64,000 nt of DNA from Ruminococcus sp. (GCA_017525915.1 JAFXSC010000024.1:1-64000), one strand, 5' to 3'. Numbered from the stretch's first letter, positions 15,930 through 26,048 are shown. Translations and numbers: made by a program. Notes: generated by a model from the letters alone, not told the origin.

Positions 15930-18900
15930 TCAAGCTATGCCACTATATCTTGTATAAAGATACTCATATATTTTCTGTCGGTAAACTGATATGCTTACTT
16001 CATCATAGCTTTCAGGAAGTTCAGCCCATAAAGTATCTCTTATGAGATTATCGACCGCAGCTTTTGTTTCCTGCTTATCAGTCCAATGGTCAAGTTCAGA
16101 TATCTTGGACTTTACTTTATGCAACAGGTCAACAGCAACTTCCTTGATCTTTTTGATGTCGTTAGGGGACAGGCTTTCTTTGAACAGCATATCGTACATT
16201 GATAGCTCTTCATCACTGTTGAATCCTTCCCTGACATACCGCTGCTCTTCTTCGTCAAGACTATTTGCAAGATTCATAAGATCCATGAACGTCTTTTCGA
16301 TTTTAGTGCGATCCTGCTCACTGTTATAATCAGTTATGATCTGTTGGTAACGATCATAATAATTTATACGGTTAGGATTGCCGAAAACCATCTGATTGAG
16401 CTTTAGCAGTATTACTTCTTCAAGGTCTTTCATGACAAGGTTTTTATGCTTTGCCTTTGCAAACTCTCTGCTGAGAAGCTCGAAGTTTATCTTACTGATA
16501 TCGAACTGGCGATTATTCTCTGTGATATTAGGATTAGCGTTTACAGTTACATACTGATTTATGATATTATTGATCTCTATCATAAGGTCAGTAGTATCTG
16601 TATGCTTACGCTTTTTCTGTAGCTCAGAGTATATGGCTGCAATGGCTTCACATTCTTTTCGTGTAGCTCCGGTTAAATCAGATCGGTCTGTATATTTGAT
16701 CAGACGTCCTATTTCAGAAGCGTAAGTAGTAAATGTCTTCCTGTCTTCGATACTTCCGCATACAATATCTGCAGCATCCCTCAGAAACTGCATCTTTTTG
16801 AATCCAGAAGCATCAATGATATTCTGTATGCTGAAGTCTCGGTTTTTGAAGTATTGCTTGACCTTTTCAATAGTTTCAAGAATCCGCTCTATCAGCTTAT
16901 CCTTATCAATTGTAGGATCATCGCCGCCTTTGCCCTTATTAGCTGTATAGTCTGCAAGAGCTTTTCTTAATGCCTTGACGATACCGATATAGTCAATGAT
17001 AAGACCATTGCTTTTACCTGCATTAACACGATTAGCACGGGCGATTGTCTGCATAAGAATATGTGCTTTCAGTGGTTTGTCCAGATACAGGCATGAAAGG
17101 CACTTTACATCAAAACCAGTCAGCCACATTGCACATACGAAAACAACTCTCAGCGGATTTTCGGAATCTTTGAACTCCTTATCGAGTTCTCGCTTTTCCA
17201 TTTTGGTGCGGTGTGTTTTGATATCCAGCTTCCATTTATCAAAGGTCTGAATTTCATTCTGTTCCTGACTGATTACAACAGCCATTTCTGTTTCACGCAT
17301 CCATTTGATTTTACGTTCAAGCTCCTGAGCTTCCTGTTGAGTTGCGTCTTTCAGCCGTTTTGTCAGCAGCTCTATCTCTTTGTCCCAGTATTCCTGTACG
17401 TAGTCATACATACGAACACAGGTCACTTTATTAAGGCAAACAAACATAGCCTTTCCACTTGTCCATAGGTCGGAATAATGCCTTACAAAGTCTTTGGCAA
17501 TGGAACGCAGTCTCGGTTCAGCTGTAAGCAGATGTATTTCCTTGGCAAATTCAGCTTCAAGTTTATCCTGCTGGTCGGGATCAATATCTGCATTCTCGAT
17601 AGCATCAAGGATTTTATCTGTAATATCTGGATTGCGGAGGTCTTCGATCTTTTCTCCTCTGTTTTCATAGTACAGCGGAACTGTTGCACCGTCCTCAACA
17701 GCACGTTTGAAGTCATAGATAGAGATATATCCGCCGAATGTTCTGGCGGTGATATTATCGCTTGAAAGAAGCGGTGTTCCTGTGAAGCCAATCCTTGAAG
17801 CAGTGGGGAGCAGTTTCATCATATTATCTGCATAAACTCCGTACTGACTACGGTGTGCTTCATCAGACATTATGATAATGTCATGGTCAGGATAAATAGG
17901 CTTAACATCGGGCTTATTGAACTTCTGTATAAGAGTGAACACAAAGCTCGGATTCTTCTCCAGCTTTTTTACAAGGTCTTCACCGCTTGAAGCTATAAAC
18001 TGCGAAGCCTTAGTCTTACCAAGCAGCCCACAGTTCTCGAAAGTATCGCTTATCTGCCTGTTAAGGTCATCACGGTCAGTAAGTATAACAATTGTGGGAG
18101 AGCCTTCAAATTTGCGGCGTATCTTCTGTGAGAGAAACAGCATTGAGTAGCTCTTTCCGCTGCCCTGAGTATGCCAGAAAACGCCGAGTTTACCGTCATT
18201 GAGCTTTCTGTCAGCATACGCCTTTACAGCTTCGTTTACTCCAAGATACTGATGATTTCTTGCAAGAATCTTTGCAGTATGTCCGCCAGAATGATCGAAG
18301 AGAATGAAATTTTCGAGAAGGTCAATGAAGTTCTCTTTCTTACAGATACCACGGAGCATTGTTTCAAGCTCAACGCTGCCCTGATCATCTTCTGCAAGTC
18401 TTTTCCATTCGTGGAAAAACTCATACTTGCTTTCGAGAGTTCCAACCTTAGCTTGCATACCGTTTGAGAGCATAAGGAAAGCGTTATAGTAGAACAGCTG
18501 AGGTATAGTTGACAGGTAGTCTGTATAGTTATCATAGTAGGCATTCTGAACGTCAACATCTGTACGTTTCAGCTCCACAAACAGCAGAGGGATACCATTT
18601 ACAAAACCGACAATATCAGTTCTGCGGCGGTAGAGATCGCCGTGTATTTTCAGTTCCTTGACAGCGAGAAAATGATTCTTGCAAGGTTCATTGAAGTTGA
18701 TGACCTTTGCTTTTTTAGTCTCGGTTTTGCCGTCGGGACGTTTCACGGTCACGGGGATTCCGTCACGGATATAGTTGTACTTCTCCTCGTTTATCTGAAT
18801 AAGTGATGCCGTAGACATATGCTCGGTCATACGCTTTTCCGCTTCGGTGATCTGAGTATCGGTGATCCAAGGATTAAGGTCTTTCAGAGCATTACGAAAA

Positions 18901-19064
18901 TACCGCATCAGCAGTATCTCTTTATATGAAGTTCTGCCGAGTGTGCCGTCTGTGCCGAGTTTTTCCTCGTTATAGGCAAAAACAACGTCCCAGCCAAGCT
19001 CGTCTCTGAGAAGATCGCCTGCCGCACCCTGGACAAGTATGTTTTCGGAATAATCGTAGCTCAT
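15930..19064 (-). CDS. hsdR: Type I restriction enzyme, R subunit
   Basis: A 1044-aa motor/nuclease subunit. The N-terminal PD-(D/E)xK nuclease core ends in GIPLLFVELKRTDV. The helicase has Walker A TQGSGKSYSMLF, DEAH box MSDEAHRSQYG, and motif III FTGTPLL. Motif VI is TIARANRVNAGK, and a helical C-terminal region contacts the methyltransferase. Length is typical for HsdR. Together with HsdM and HsdS it cuts unmodified foreign DNA after ATP-driven translocation. It is last in its operon, 20 nt after the DUF3800 gene, and separated from hsdM/hsdS by five other genes. Confidence 0.95.
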   Translation of the reverse strand: MSYDYSENILVQGAAGDLLRDELGWDVVFAYNEEKLGTDGTLGRTSYKEILLMRYFRNALKDLNPWITDTQITEAEKRMTEHMSTASLIQINEEKYNYIRDGIPVTVKRPDGKTETKKAKVINFNEPCKNHFLAVKELKIHGDLYRRRTDIVGFVNGIPLLFVELKRTDVDVQNAYYDNYTDYLSTIPQLFYYNAFLMLSNGMQAKVGTLESKYEFFHEWKRLAEDDQGSVELETMLRGICKKENFIDLLENFILFDHSGGHTAKILARNHQYLGVNEAVKAYADRKLNDGKLGVFWHTQGSGKSYSMLFLSQKIRRKFEGSPTIVILTDRDDLNRQISDTFENCGLLGKTKASQFIASSGEDLVKKLEKNPSFVFTLIQKFNKPDVKPIYPDHDIIIMSDEAHRSQYGVYADNMMKLLPTASRIGFTGTPLLSSDNITARTFGGYISIYDFKRAVEDGATVPLYYENRGEKIEDLRNPDITDKILDAIENADIDPDQQDKLEAEFAKEIHLLTAEPRLRSIAKDFVRHYSDLWTSGKAMFVCLNKVTCVRMYDYVQEYWDKEIELLTKRLKDATQQEAQELERKIKWMRETEMAVVISQEQNEIQTFDKWKLDIKTHRTKMEKRELDKEFKDSENPLRVVFVCAMWLTGFDVKCLSCLYLDKPLKAHILMQTIARANRVNAGKSNGLIIDYIGIVKALRKALADYTANKGKGGDDPTIDKDKLIERILETIEKVKQYFKNRDFSIQNIIDASGFKKMQFLRDAADIVCGSIEDRKTFTTYASEIGRLIKYTDRSDLTGATRKECEAIAAIYSELQKKRKHTDTTDLMIEINNIINQYVTVNANPNITENNRQFDISKINFELLSREFAKAKHKNLVMKDLEEVILLKLNQMVFGNPNRINYYDRYQQIITDYNSEQDRTKIEKTFMDLMNLANSLDEEEQRYVREGFNSDEELSMYDMLFKESLSPNDIKKIKEVAVDLLHKVKSKISELDHWTDKQETKAAVDNLIRDTLWAELPESYDEVSISVYRQKIYEYLYTRYSGIA

Positions 19065-19083
19065 AAAACCACCTCATTTATCC

Positions 19084-20223
19084 TTATTTTTTTAATATAA
19101 CAAGTTTTTGTATTCTCGAATTAATATTATTAGCTGCATTTGAGTTTTTCAAAAAAAGTGGGCACTTCATATCGGATTTATGGATCAATTCAAATATCAT
19201 TTGGAGATTCTCTTGTTGCTCATCCGATAATGATCGCTTAATTATCATGATATTGTTCGCGTCTATTTCATCAAGATAACGAAACATCTTCCCAAGTGTG
19301 CCACACCACAGGTCTGATATTTGAATAAAGCGATTATCCTGTGAGTTGCAGAATTCAAAATTAGTAAATCGCTCTCCATTTTCCTCAAAGATTACGTCTT
19401 TAATTCGTGCTTGAACTGTTTTTTCTTCATCGAATATGTGATATGACTTGCTGAATAACTCGCATCGTTCAAGATAGAACAAATAATACTCGTCAATCAG
19501 TTTATTGGGCTCATTCTCCTGAACGAACACCAATTGATTGCGGTTACCGGCTTGTTTTAGCATTTGGCGCAACAGTTCCATGAAAAAGCCAGGGTAGTAC
19601 TCTTCTTCATCATTATTCTGTCTGATGAAATCGCATAACTCTTGACAAAAAGACATACAATCCTGAATGTTGGGATACCCGTATTTAATCAAAATGTCGG
19701 TAAACTCATCTCGAAACTTCACAACAAAGTCGTATAGGGCACTTTTTACTCCTGTACACCATTCTGGATTGCAAACGATATACGGATAAAGGTCATAGAG
19801 CGAATCCACTATGTCTACCAAAGAGTAGTAAAGATTGTTTAGCGTGCTATAATGAACATATAGCCCGCTTTTATAAAGCCATTCAATATATATGCTTGCT
19901 CTTTTACTTCCGATGAAATCCAGAAAACTTTTACTATTTAGATAAATATGCTTGAATTTTAGTTCTTTTTGTTCTGCTGAGTATCCAAGCTGACTGTACA
20001 GCGAATCAAAATCTATTTGAAACTCAGTACCGTGATGTAAAACGCCTGCTAAAATAAAATTGTTTTCTACAGCATCTTCTGAATTATAGCCCTTATCAGT
20101 AAGTGAAAATTTTCTGCAATTTCCTGTTTCATCATAGTAAAAGGTGAACACATCATTGCAGGGAGGAATTCCTGTCAAATCAGCTGTAGTTTCCTTGAAC
20201 AAGCCAGCATCTATTACCGGCAT
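19084..20223 (-). CDS. DUF3800 domain protein
   Basis: A 379-aa protein starting at ATG 20223 (GGAG 8 nt upstream; a GTG at 20232 is possible). FTFYYDETGNCRKFSL near residue 30 is the DUF3800 signature with the conserved Asp and Glu, followed by NNFILAGVLHH, and NRFIQISDLWCG near the C-terminus carries the last acidic residue. DUF3800 is predicted to have an RNase H-like fold with nuclease potential and is common in defence islands and beside restriction systems. It sits inside the type I restriction operon, so a defence role is likely. Confidence 0.75.
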   Translation of the reverse strand: MPVIDAGLFKETTADLTGIPPCNDVFTFYYDETGNCRKFSLTDKGYNSEDAVENNFILAGVLHHGTEFQIDFDSLYSQLGYSAEQKELKFKHIYLNSKSFLDFIGSKRASIYIEWLYKSGLYVHYSTLNNLYYSLVDIVDSLYDLYPYIVCNPEWCTGVKSALYDFVVKFRDEFTDILIKYGYPNIQDCMSFCQELCDFIRQNNDEEEYYPGFFMELLRQMLKQAGNRNQLVFVQENEPNKLIDEYYLFYLERCELFSKSYHIFDEEKTVQARIKDVIFEENGERFTNFEFCNSQDNRFIQISDLWCGTLGKMFRYLDEIDANNIMIIKRSLSDEQQENLQMIFELIHKSDMKCPLFLKNSNAANNINSRIQKLVILKK

Positions 20224-20250
20224 ATTACTCACTCCAAACTATCGGATGTA

Positions 20251-21072
20251 TTATTTAATCTTACTCCACTTTTCAATTAGATAGTTTACAAACGATGAAC
20301 AAGATACCAACATAAATTTTGCGTCTTCTGCAGGAGAGTTGGTAAAATCTATCCCGCCGTGACGGATACCGTTCTCGTCTGAGGTATATCCATATAGTGA
20401 GGAAAATGCGCTTTCCATTGCTTTATGTATATGTACCCCGTTATCCTTTAACTTTTTTAGAGCTGCACCAAGGGTTGCTCCTGCACCTGTCATGCCTGTT
20501 ATTATACAGCACATTGCTTCAACAGCGCTTATTGATTCCTTTATAGAATTCTCATAATCAGGCTTCTCCCTATCTGAATAGAGTTCCAATGCCTTATTCA
20601 TATGTACACTAACACTTGCATAAGGCGATGATATAGTTTTTTCAATAGATTCTATCTCGTTTTTATCAGTAATAGGAACTATTTCGCCTTTTACAATTCG
20701 GTATCCAGCCTTTTCTGCTTCAAGTAATGCATTATACTGATCAACTCTAGCTGCTCTTTTTTCATCGTTTAATAATGAAATATGTATTTCGATAAAATCG
20801 TAAACCTGATACCATTGAAAAGCAGTAAGAATCTGTCTTTTTAATCTTTCGGAATTATCCTTTTGAGTTGCATCAAGCCCAAGTTTGTCTAAAATTAAGT
20901 CTTCAATTAGTGGAGTACCGTTGATTGATTGACTTAATCGTGATGAACCTATACCCCCTGATTTAATTTCGTTAATATAGAATAGATTCCATATTCTTTG
21001 TTTTAAGCTTTCTGACATTGACTCCAGTTGTATAGGTTGTTCTGGTTTATACTTGTACTTTTCTGAAAACAT
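20251..21072 (-). CDS. AbiJ-like protein (abortive-infection type)
   Basis: A 273-aa protein. Residues 1-95 match the AbiJ N-terminal domain type 4: SLKQRIWNLFYINEI and RLKRQILTAFQWYQVYDFIE. The C-terminal half is helical with an arginine-histidine motif in NGIRHGGIDF followed by AKFMLVSCSSFVNYLI, resembling HEPN-type RNase domains. Proteins of this layout are proposed abortive-infection effectors that cleave RNA on phage attack. The gene lies between hsdS and hsdR and has a strong GGAGGTG site. The assignment is by recalled domain pattern. Confidence 0.7.
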   Translation of the reverse strand: MFSEKYKYKPEQPIQLESMSESLKQRIWNLFYINEIKSGGIGSSRLSQSINGTPLIEDLILDKLGLDATQKDNSERLKRQILTAFQWYQVYDFIEIHISLLNDEKRAARVDQYNALLEAEKAGYRIVKGEIVPITDKNEIESIEKTISSPYASVSVHMNKALELYSDREKPDYENSIKESISAVEAMCCIITGMTGAGATLGAALKKLKDNGVHIHKAMESAFSSLYGYTSDENGIRHGGIDFTNSPAEDAKFMLVSCSSFVNYLIEKWSKIK

Positions 21073-21108
21073 TCTTCACCTCCAACTCAACGTTAAGAAT
21101 CTAACCTT

Positions 21109-21426
21109 TTACTGCATACCCTGTTCAAGTAATTTCTTAACAGCTTCCTCGCCGAACTTATTCACCGCGTGCTGATACATTCCTTGCTGGTACTCTGAGA
21201 GTTTTCCAAATAACACTTCATTCGGAATATTCTCCCATGGAGTTGGAGTTGTTTCGCCACGGCTTGCTTCTACATTTTTTATATCAATACAAGCAACCGT
21301 CAGTGCCTCTTTCAATGCATCGATCATTCCTTCTCTGCTTGGGCTGCGCCTTTGTGCTTCAAGCTTCAAAAATGCTTTGAGAAAATCATACTTTTCCTTT
21401 GTATCCTTAATATCATTGATTTCCAT
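21109..21426 (-). CDS. Hypothetical 105-aa protein in the restriction operon
   Basis: The start is set at 21426, 6 nt after GGAGGT; a longer in-frame start at 21453 lies within the previous gene's stop. MEINDIKDTKEKYDFLKAFL is followed by a serine/arginine patch (QRRSPSREG), a helix ALKEALTVACIDIKNV, and a C-terminal helix ending KKLLEQGMQ. Not recognised. Small and soluble, with position suggesting an accessory or regulator to its operon partners. Confidence 0.55.
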   Translation of the reverse strand: MEINDIKDTKEKYDFLKAFLKLEAQRRSPSREGMIDALKEALTVACIDIKNVEASRGETTPTPWENIPNEVLFGKLSEYQQGMYQHAVNKFGEEAVKKLLEQGMQ

Positions 21427-21449
21427 GTTTACCTCCAAATTTTTATCAG

Positions 21450-21974
21450 TCATATCGTAGATTTAGTAATACAATATTCAACATAAGCAATCCAATCATT
21501 AAGAGAAATGCTATACAAATATTTTGATTTAAATCTGTCTGACGATACCATAAAATGGGTGATTCTTCTTTTATCTTTAATGTCTGAATATCCTAACCCC
21601 CAGATATAGGAGTGGATAATATTATTACCGACATATTCTGCTTCTAAGGTATCTTTGACCGCTTTATCTTTATAATAGTCAGTGATTATTCTATGCAAAA
21701 TAAAGCTATCATCTCCTGAGAATTTGAATCTCAGAACCGGAACTTTATAGTTCAGCAGGTACAGAACAGGCATCTTTAATGTTGATGCTTTAAATTGATT
21801 TTCTGCATCTTTTTCTTCCTCAATCATTTTGCGTATCACGATTGCCGAGTACAGCACATACTTGTTGATCTGGTGCTCGGCGTACTTACTATGGTTAGCA
21901 GAAAGATACTGCCATAGTCGTATTTGCTTTATATGATATTTGAGTTCTTTTTTCCAGTAACCATCAAAAATCAT
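21450..21974 (-). CDS. Hypothetical 174-aa protein in the restriction operon
   Basis: MIFDGYWKKELKYHIKQIRL begins a helical N-terminal half; the second half has alternating strands with IIHSYIWGLGYSDIKDKRRI and ends SLNDWIAYVEYCITKST. No family was recognised. It starts 37 nt after the preceding hypothetical gene and sits close to its follower, so it belongs to the operon. Confidence 0.55.
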   Translation of the reverse strand: MIFDGYWKKELKYHIKQIRLWQYLSANHSKYAEHQINKYVLYSAIVIRKMIEEEKDAENQFKASTLKMPVLYLLNYKVPVLRFKFSGDDSFILHRIITDYYKDKAVKDTLEAEYVGNNIIHSYIWGLGYSDIKDKRRITHFMVSSDRFKSKYLYSISLNDWIAYVEYCITKSTI

Positions 21975-22010
21975 AATATCCCTTCTTTACTTTTTATGTA
22001 ACAGATTTTT

Positions 22011-22832
22011 TCATTCTTTGTTGCATTCGATTTTAGCCTTTAATTCCTTAACCTTAGCATTACGATCAGCCTGATCTAAAGTCATAAAAGCATACAGACA
22101 TATATCATAGGTTCTGTCATACCATTCTTCGAGTTCTTCTTTCGACATTTCAGCAACTGCTTTTTTGTATTTGGTTGAATCCGAATCGATATTATTATGA
22201 CGAATGTTCAGATTATTAACAAGATAGAATATATCATCTTCGAGTGATCTGTTAAGTTGTTTAAGTTCGCCTCTTTTAGCCTCCAACTGATCTGCGAGTA
22301 GTTTTAATGTTGCCTGTTTCCGAACTAGATCTCCCTTCATCGAATGATGATTATACTCAATCACTTTATATGAAAGATTCGGTGGCAGTTTTTCTGAGAC
22401 TACAATCGCGGGTTGCGATTTCGGGACAAAAATAGTCAAGTTGTCTTGGGTTGCTTCGATATAACCAATCTTATCCATAATGTTTCTAATTTGAGTTATA
22501 ATACTCATTTCATTATAATTAGGACGATATATGGGTAGACCAATATTGAATATTGATAAGTTAAATACGTATTCACAATAGTTAACAAGATAATTGATAT
22601 CAAAATCAGTTGGATCCTCCTCGAAGAGAAATCCATAGTATTGATCGAAATCATCAAGGGAAATACATGTACCTTTGAATGGCAATTCTTCAAAATTGTC
22701 TTCGCAAATATCTCGGAAAGAGCGATCGATACTTATATGCCATTTATTAAACATTATATATAATCTTTGATACTCTCGCAATAGATCAATGTCAGCATCT
22801 TTAAGCACTTGTGCAAAGTTTCTTCTTTCCAA
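22011..22832 (-). CDS. Hypothetical 273-aa protein with coiled coil in the restriction operon
   Basis: It begins at TTG (22832), 7 nt after GGAGGT and only 3 nt after the hsdS stop, implying translational coupling. The middle (about 165-215) is a basic coiled-coil-like segment (QLEAKRGELKQLNRSLEDD). The N-terminal half has aromatic-rich helices. No catalytic motif or family was recognised. Its place straight after hsdS could mean it acts with the methyltransferase/specificity complex, or it is the first gene of an inserted defence cassette. Confidence 0.6.
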   Translation of the reverse strand: MERRNFAQVLKDADIDLLREYQRLYIMFNKWHISIDRSFRDICEDNFEELPFKGTCISLDDFDQYYGFLFEEDPTDFDINYLVNYCEYVFNLSIFNIGLPIYRPNYNEMSIITQIRNIMDKIGYIEATQDNLTIFVPKSQPAIVVSEKLPPNLSYKVIEYNHHSMKGDLVRKQATLKLLADQLEAKRGELKQLNRSLEDDIFYLVNNLNIRHNNIDSDSTKYKKAVAEMSKEELEEWYDRTYDICLYAFMTLDQADRNAKVKELKAKIECNKE

Positions 22833-22835
22833 TAA

Positions 22836-24086
22836 TTAAACCTCCAATTCCCCACTCATCAGCTTTGGCAGCAGACGGTCACGGGCTTCATTAAGTTTTG
22901 TAATCTGCTTTTGCAAAGCCTGAGTTTTTTCAATAAATGGTGATATAATAGCTGTAAAATTCGTTAATATTTCTGATTTAGGCAGAATAAATGGATATGC
23001 TTTTAAATCAGCCATTCTTATTCCTCTTTGAGCTGCACCATGAGCATTACAATCACAATAATGCTGCATATCAGAAGATAGGAGCAACATATATAAATAC
23101 TCTTTAGAAACAGTATTGTTTGCTCTCATGGTAAAAACCGATTCACTTACATTCCAGTTATTTGTAGGAATTGAAACAAGATATACTCTTCCCATTGTAC
23201 CAATACCAGAAAAAAGCAAATCTCCAATTCTTAAATCAGATCTTTTGTTGATTTTTTCTAATGCATCGTCAGTTATTCTATCACATTTATCATCCAAGTA
23301 GATGGTATTATTTCCCATATTCTTTATAGTGACATAGTAATTATTACCTTGTCCAAGTACAAAGTTTTTTCTTGGGTTCAAACCTGTTGTTATTTTTTCT
23401 ATTATATCAGAAAGATGTGCTTTCCTCCATCCCTCCGGCACGCCGTCAACGCTCTTTGTATTCTCCCAGCCGGGGAAGTGCATATCGACGAACCACTCTT
23501 TATAGAGCCTTTGTGCCGCTTCTTCAAGGAGCTTTATCTGCTTCTGGTTGTTTTCGATTAGGTCATCGTAGGAGCGAAGAATGCTTGCAATTTTGTTCTG
23601 CTTAGATATTTCAGGACATGGAAAACACAAATCCTTTATTTGTGTAGGACTAATATTTGCTTGATTAGCAGCACCACCAGCTTTAGCAGCTAATTCAATT
23701 TTTATCGAATCCTGTGAAAGAAAGTAATATATGTAATCTATGTTTGCTTTATTATTGTCTTTAACTGTAATCTTTCCAACTCGTTGATTTAATAATGTTT
23801 TTTGATTATATTTTACTCTTGCAACTCTTCCAACAACTGAAGCCCATTGATTTATATGAGAACCTGTCATGGCTATCAATACATCATCATATGTAAGTTC
23901 AAATTTCTTTTGTAAAGCTGCTGTTTCTTTTGATACAAATGATAAATCATCAAGCGAAACATAAGGTGGGCATATATTTTTTATTTTTATTATTGGAATT
24001 CCTTTATCCGTAAAATCCTTTGTTTTAAATGCATATCCAGAAAGAATATCAATATAATCAGCTAATTTTTCTTCTTTATAGTTCAT
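22836..24086 (-). CDS. hsdS: Type I restriction enzyme, specificity subunit
   Basis: A 416-aa HsdS with the usual two target-recognition domains. TRD1 starts KLADYIDILSGYAFKTKDFT and ends NQANISPTQIKDLCFPCPEI; the first conserved helix contains LRSYDDLIENNQKQI; TRD2 begins at GWRKAHLSDIIEKITTGL and ends RGIRMADLKAYPFILP; the second conserved helix is near the C-terminus (QKQITKLNEARDRLLPKLMSGELEV). Both halves are full length, so a bipartite recognition site is expected. The start overlaps the hsdM stop (ATGA). Confidence 0.95.
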   Translation of the reverse strand: MNYKEEKLADYIDILSGYAFKTKDFTDKGIPIIKIKNICPPYVSLDDLSFVSKETAALQKKFELTYDDVLIAMTGSHINQWASVVGRVARVKYNQKTLLNQRVGKITVKDNNKANIDYIYYFLSQDSIKIELAAKAGGAANQANISPTQIKDLCFPCPEISKQNKIASILRSYDDLIENNQKQIKLLEEAAQRLYKEWFVDMHFPGWENTKSVDGVPEGWRKAHLSDIIEKITTGLNPRKNFVLGQGNNYYVTIKNMGNNTIYLDDKCDRITDDALEKINKRSDLRIGDLLFSGIGTMGRVYLVSIPTNNWNVSESVFTMRANNTVSKEYLYMLLLSSDMQHYCDCNAHGAAQRGIRMADLKAYPFILPKSEILTNFTAIISPFIEKTQALQKQITKLNEARDRLLPKLMSGELEV

Positions 24087-25903
24087 ATCCCCAACTCCTC
24101 CATATTCTTCGATATGGTTTCCATAAGAGAGTTGGACTCAGCCTGCAAAGCAAGAAGCTCCTTGTGTATCTCAGCCATACGCTCTGCAAAGTCAACACCG
24201 TCGTCCTCCACAGGAGCAACACCAACATAAGCACCGGGAGTCAGCGACCAGCCTTTTTCCTTTATATCGCTGATCGTTGCCGCCTTGCAAAGCCCCTCTA
24301 TGTCCTTGTATTCGCCCTCACCGAACTTTTCATACAGCCAGAGAGCTTCTTTAGCAATGGTGATTTCCGCATTCTTTGCAGTTATTTCTTCATGAAATAA
24401 AGCCTGTATACGCTTCTGGTCGCCACGCTTTGCATTTTCAAGTTCAAGTTTCAGGCGCTTCTGCAAATCTTTGAGTTCATCTTTCAGTAAATTGAGCGAG
24501 TCCTCAAAAGTGATGCTTTTGCCGAGAATTTGTTTATACTCAGCAAGAAGATTCTGATACTTATCTATTTCACCACGGTGCAGCCATACAATAGCATTAA
24601 GATTTTTGAGCTGCCATTCGCTCCACTCGTTGAGAGTGCGGTCAACAACGGTGTAGTAGTTTCTTGCATCGATGAACAAAACCTTGTCCCTGATAGCTTC
24701 GGGCTTGTTCTTATCGAAGAACCACAGCGAACAAGGGAGAGACTTCGTGTAGAAGAAGTTATTGCCGACAGAGATCATAACGTCAACATCGCCTGTTCTG
24801 ACAAGTTGTTCACGGATATCTTTGTCCTTGCCCTGACTGTCCGTAGCAGAAGAAGCCATAACGAAACCGGCTCTGCCCTTATCATTAAGGTAGGAGTAGA
24901 AGTAGGAAATCCACAGGTAGTTACCGTTGCCGACTTCCTTGCTCTTGTTGATTCCGGGCATACCGAAAGGCAGACGACCTGCATTCTCACAGGATTCAGC
25001 TTTGACCTTGTCCACATTAAAGGGCGGATTTGCCATAACGTAATCACACTTGCCGTTGAGGTTGTGTGCGTCATGGTAGAAAGTATTAGCCTCATCACCA
25101 GACTTGATAACGCCTGTCAGACCGTGTACAGCCATATTCATAAGACAGAGCTGAGCGTTGTACTCCACCTTTTCCTGTCCGTAAAATGTCATAGCACTGT
25201 TAGCGTGCATACCTGCGGCATTTACGAAGTCACCGCTCTGAATGAACATACCGCCGCTTCCGCAGGCAGGATCAAGCAGGACACCGCTTTTCGGCTCTAT
25301 TATGTTAACTATCATCTTTACAAGAGACTTTGGCGTAAAGAACACACCATCGTCCTGTGCGATATTCTTTGCAAATTTATTCAGGAAGTACTCATATATA
25401 CGACCAACGATATCGCCGTCGATATCATCGAGAGCACTGTTATTGAAGATACGGAGCAGTTCTGAGAGAAGCTCGTCCGAGAAGATAGTGTAGTCCTTTG
25501 GAAGCACGCCTGTGAGCTGTTCGCTCTGTTCCTCAACAAGCTGCATGGCATTGTTTACTACTTCACCGAGACTGTTCATGGTATGACCTGAGCGGTTTTT
25601 GAGTTCAGCTGCAGCTATATTCTCAGGCAGATTAACGAGGTACTTGTACTGAGCATCTTCGGGAAGGAAGAGTGCGCTCTTTGCCGCAAAGTCGCTTGCT
25701 TCAACAGGCATAACACGTCCGCCACGCTTAGGACGGTCTTTCAGTATCTCAGCTTCAACCATTTTGAAGCGGCTGTAAGCGTATCTGAGGAAGATAAGTC
25801 CCAGTACGGGCATACAGTACTGATTCGATGTAAGTTTTGAGCCTGCACGAAGCAGATCAGCCGATTCCCACAGCTCTGCTTCAAGTTTTCTTATATTTAT
25901 CAT
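24083..25903 (-). CDS. hsdM: Type I restriction enzyme, DNA methyltransferase subunit
   Basis: A 606-aa N6-adenine methyltransferase. AdoMet-binding motif I is DPACGSGGMFIQS, catalytic motif IV is NPPF within YVMANPPFNVDK, and the N-terminal HsdM helical domain includes LRAGSKLTSNQYCMPVLGLI. The start MINIRKLEAELWE at 25903 has GGAGAA upstream; an extended frame to 25972 lacks a site. It modifies the host's recognition sites and forms the core of the restriction complex. First gene of the operon. Confidence 0.95.
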   Translation of the reverse strand: MINIRKLEAELWESADLLRAGSKLTSNQYCMPVLGLIFLRYAYSRFKMVEAEILKDRPKRGGRVMPVEASDFAAKSALFLPEDAQYKYLVNLPENIAAAELKNRSGHTMNSLGEVVNNAMQLVEEQSEQLTGVLPKDYTIFSDELLSELLRIFNNSALDDIDGDIVGRIYEYFLNKFAKNIAQDDGVFFTPKSLVKMIVNIIEPKSGVLLDPACGSGGMFIQSGDFVNAAGMHANSAMTFYGQEKVEYNAQLCLMNMAVHGLTGVIKSGDEANTFYHDAHNLNGKCDYVMANPPFNVDKVKAESCENAGRLPFGMPGINKSKEVGNGNYLWISYFYSYLNDKGRAGFVMASSATDSQGKDKDIREQLVRTGDVDVMISVGNNFFYTKSLPCSLWFFDKNKPEAIRDKVLFIDARNYYTVVDRTLNEWSEWQLKNLNAIVWLHRGEIDKYQNLLAEYKQILGKSITFEDSLNLLKDELKDLQKRLKLELENAKRGDQKRIQALFHEEITAKNAEITIAKEALWLYEKFGEGEYKDIEGLCKAATISDIKEKGWSLTPGAYVGVAPVEDDGVDFAERMAEIHKELLALQAESNSLMETISKNMEELGI

Positions 25904-25943
25904 GATAGATTCTCCAAATCTGAAATATACTCTTATTCTAATA

Positions 25944-25972
25944 ATTATACCACATTTCACCAAATAATGCAA
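25944..25972 (-). promoter_or_regulatory. Promoter of the type I restriction operon
   Basis: Minus strand: TTGCAT (25972-25967), 17-bp spacer, TATAAT (25949-25944), 41 nt upstream of the hsdM start. It probably drives hsdM-hsdS-five genes-hsdR as a single leftward transcript. Confidence 0.65.
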
Positions 25973-26048
25973 GTGGAGAAGGCTATATTTTCGTTACTTT
26001 TTGCTGATGAACAGAATGTAACATATCCAAAATTCAAATATATATTAT

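Noticed and set aside
24530..25465. 311-aa plus-strand ORF within hsdM
   Set aside because: It is the complement of the clear methyltransferase gene, with no start site signals or recognisable domain.
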